DNA of 23,547 bases from PHAA01 sp964584415 (GTDB lineage: Bacteria; Bacillota; Syntrophomonadia; Syntrophomonadales; Syntrophomonadaceae). Each line of letters begins with the position of its first letter. The stretch's first letter is position 1. The position numbers and the translations under genes were made by a program. Of this stretch, positions 22,354 to 23,547 are shown piece by piece. The stretch spans positions 1 through 23,547 of the forward strand of contig CAZOZX010000024.1 of NCBI GenBank assembly GCA_964584415.1, written 5' to 3'. Below the pieces are notes generated by a model. That model saw nothing but the letters and a program-made list of their open reading frames with translations. It was not told the origin of the DNA and did no database searches.

Positions 22354-22596
22354 TCACTTGCTCATGCCGCTTTCCATATAGGCAATGAAAGTCCCGGGAT
22401 CAAACAACCCGTCCTCAGTTATTATACCGGTTATTGGTTCGACGGGTATAATTTCAAATCCTTTTTCAGGTTCTGTATCTATCACCACATATAATTTCGA
22501 AATATCACTGGCTGACGAATACCTTATCCGCCTTGAGCAAAACTGCCTGAGATTTATAGTTCTTGAATATTGCCGAGATGTTTTGTCGGCTATCAA
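22354..22596 (-). CDS. Doubtful small ORF, unknown
   Basis: An 80-codon reading frame. The C-terminal half looks protein-like (KLYVVIDTEPEKGFEIIPVEPITGIITEDG...FIAYMESGMSK), but the N-terminal half is Arg/Ser-rich and the only start (TTG 22596) lies at the T-run of the preceding gene's terminator without a ribosome site. It could begin inside at one of two adjacent GTG codons, be the remnant of a longer gene, or be chance. No family recognised. Confidence 0.35.
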   Translation of the reverse strand: MIADKTSRQYSRTINLRQFCSRRIRYSSASDISKLYVVIDTEPEKGFEIIPVEPITGIITEDGLFDPGTFIAYMESGMSK

Positions 22597-22598
22597 AC

Positions 22599-22630
22599 AA
22601 AGGGGAGGCCTCTGGTCGGGCCTCCCCTTT
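22599..22630 (-). terminator. Terminator of the coxMS-type genes
   Basis: GGGGAGGCC (22602-22610) and GGCCTCCCC (22619-22627): nine perfect pairs with an eight-base loop. Both flanks are A/T rich; the minus-strand tail is TTTGTTTG, right after the gene ending at 22649. Confidence 0.85.
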
Positions 22631-22648
22631 TATACGTATATTTTTGAT

Positions 22649-23122
22649 CTACGGTTGACTGGGGTTCAATGCAGATTTTATGGCTTCGGTAATCTCCTGG
22701 TAGCTAGTACAGCGGCAGATATTCGATTGCAGCCATTCATTTATTACTTCATCGCTGGCATCGGGGTGAATATTAATTAAGCCCTGGCTATTCATGATAA
22801 ATCCCGGCGTGCAATAACCGCACTGAAAAGCGAATCTACTGATGAACTCCTGCTGGATTGGAGCATTTTTCAACCCTTCGATAGTGGTGATATCATGACC
22901 AACCGCTTCCACCGCCAGCATTAGACAGGACTTAATCGGCCACCCGTCGACCAGCACCGTACAAGCCCCGCAATCTCCGTTCTCACATCCGGGCTTGGCG
23001 CCCGTCAGTCCCAAGCCTTCCCGCAGCGCAAAAAGAAGGGTATCAGCCGGCCGAACCATCAGTTTTTGGTTTTCACCGTTCACCTGGAGACAGATAATAC
23101 CTTCCCCGAGCATTTCTTTCAT
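22649..23122 (-). CDS. Molybdenum hydroxylase iron-sulfur subunit (CoxS/XdhC type)
   Basis: 157-residue electron-transfer subunit with two [2Fe-2S] clusters, part of a xanthine-dehydrogenase/CO-dehydrogenase-family enzyme. Seen: plant-ferredoxin-type cluster Cys46, Cys51, Cys54 and Cys66 (GCENGDCGACTVLVDG...SC) and the second helical-domain cluster Cys101, Cys104, Cys136 and Cys138 (QCGYCTPGFIM...NICRCT). Length is normal. ATG 23122 follows GGAGG and is two bases after the stop of the FAD subunit gene, so the subunits are translated in step. The large molybdopterin subunit is not in view; it may lie past the right edge. Substrate unknown (purine, aldehyde, nicotinate or other). Confidence 0.93.
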   Translation of the reverse strand: MKEMLGEGIICLQVNGENQKLMVRPADTLLFALREGLGLTGAKPGCENGDCGACTVLVDGWPIKSCLMLAVEAVGHDITTIEGLKNAPIQQEFISRFAFQCGYCTPGFIMNSQGLINIHPDASDEVINEWLQSNICRCTSYQEITEAIKSALNPSQP

Positions 23123-23124
23123 AA

Positions 23125-23547
23125 TTACCTGGCCTCCAACTCATTGACTGCACTATTGAGCAGAATCTTGGCCGCAAATGATCGAAATCCAGCCGAACCT
23201 TCCAGATCATCGGCAACTTGATCAGGTATAACCTTAAAAGCGTTTTCGACCCGCTCCCGAACCGGCCGTGATCCATCGTTTATCTCGTTTTCCATGACCT
23301 GGCTGCGAAAAGGAAAGCTGCACAAACCACTGAAGGCAACCCGAACCTGCTGGTCAAACTTGAGCGCACAGATTGTGACCAGCGGGTAGTTTATCTTGTC
23401 CATCTTGGTTCTTTTGACGTGTATATACGGCAGGCCCAGGTATTTCTCCTCGATTTTTATCTGGATGATAAACTCGCCTTTATTCAAAAGGATACGCTGA
23501 TCGAATAAGTTCTTTATTTTTACGGTTCGGTTACCTTGGGGGGCGGC
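23125..23547 (-). CDS. Molybdenum hydroxylase FAD-binding subunit (CoxM type), N-terminus beyond window edge
   Basis: C-terminal 140 codons of the FAD subunit that passes electrons from the iron-sulfur subunit to its acceptor. The frame is open to the window edge and begins AAPQGNRTVKIKNLF; the first internal TTG is not a real start. Seen: GNRTVKIKNLFDQRILLNKGEFIIQIKI, the family segment that precedes YIHVKRTKMDKINYPLVTICALKF, and the later cap region GLCSFPFRSQVMENEI. The FAD-binding N-terminal domain is outside the window. It lies two bases upstream of the CoxS-type gene in the same operon. Confidence 0.88.
   Translation of the reverse strand, partial: AAPQGNRTVKIKNLFDQRILLNKGEFIIQIKIEEKYLGLPYIHVKRTKMDKINYPLVTICALKFDQQVRVAFSGLCSFPFRSQVMENEINDGSRPVRERVENAFKVIPDQVADDLEGSAGFRSFAAKILLNSAVNELEAR

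Noticed and set aside
1..23547. CRISPR array, insertion sequence, prophage genes
   Set aside because: No regularly spaced direct repeats and no transposase, integrase or phage structural motifs were seen on either strand.

Overview
The window looks like chromosomal DNA of an anaerobic, probably spore-forming member of the Clostridia (Firmicutes). The grounds are strong AGGAGG-type ribosome sites, many TTG and GTG starts, classic U-tract terminators, a class I cyclic-di-GMP riboswitch, a clostridial-type PurF paralog and a pair of small cysteine-rich proteins of the kind found on spore surfaces. The GC content appears moderate. I cannot name the genus; a Syntrophomonas- or Desulfotomaculum-like organism is a guess.

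Layout, left to right. 1-1877 (minus): a CopB-type copper/silver P1B-ATPase with a very His-rich N-terminus, cut by the window edge. 2025-2870 (minus): ModD. 3039-4544 (plus): a DEAD-box RNA helicase with a good promoter, followed by copy A of a structured ~110-bp repeat. 4735-5511 (minus): an inositol-monophosphatase-family enzyme. 5739-6995 (plus): UV damage endonuclease UvsE fused to a DUF1722-like domain, converging on a small TfoX-C-domain gene (6977-7267, minus). That small gene has an in-frame TGA where I expect a conserved Cys. It is coupled to an AI-2E-type permease gene (7270-8400). 8576-8831 holds an independent structured RNA with its own promoter and terminator and a 6S-like architecture. 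Next come a small membrane protein, a PNPOx-like flavoprotein, two cysteine-rich proteins (minus), a YhfW-like FAD/Rieske oxidoreductase (minus), copy B of the repeat, a Usp protein, a lipoprotein and a small membrane protein (all minus).

From 15066: a hotdog thioesterase (plus), then a ParA/ribbon-helix-helix pair and an ACT-like small protein (all minus).

The most unusual part is 17183-19965 (plus). A consensus promoter drives a c-di-GMP-I aptamer and a terminator, and then three genes: a DivIVA-like coiled-coil protein, a coiled-coil/acidic-linker protein ending in a QueD/PTPS-like (T-fold) domain, and a stand-alone protein of that same domain. Both T-fold domains keep an HxH pair and a late Glu but lack the catalytic Cys and the Asp-His of the enzymes. 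I read this as a c-di-GMP-controlled structural or scaffold system built on a repurposed pterin-synthase fold. I know of no description of it.

The right end (all minus) has a PurF paralog with Ser in place of the N-terminal catalytic Cys, a YbaK-type aminoacyl-tRNA deacylase, a doubtful small ORF, and the iron-sulfur and FAD subunits (CoxS, partial CoxM) of a molybdenum hydroxylase. No rRNA, confident tRNA, IS element or CRISPR array was seen.
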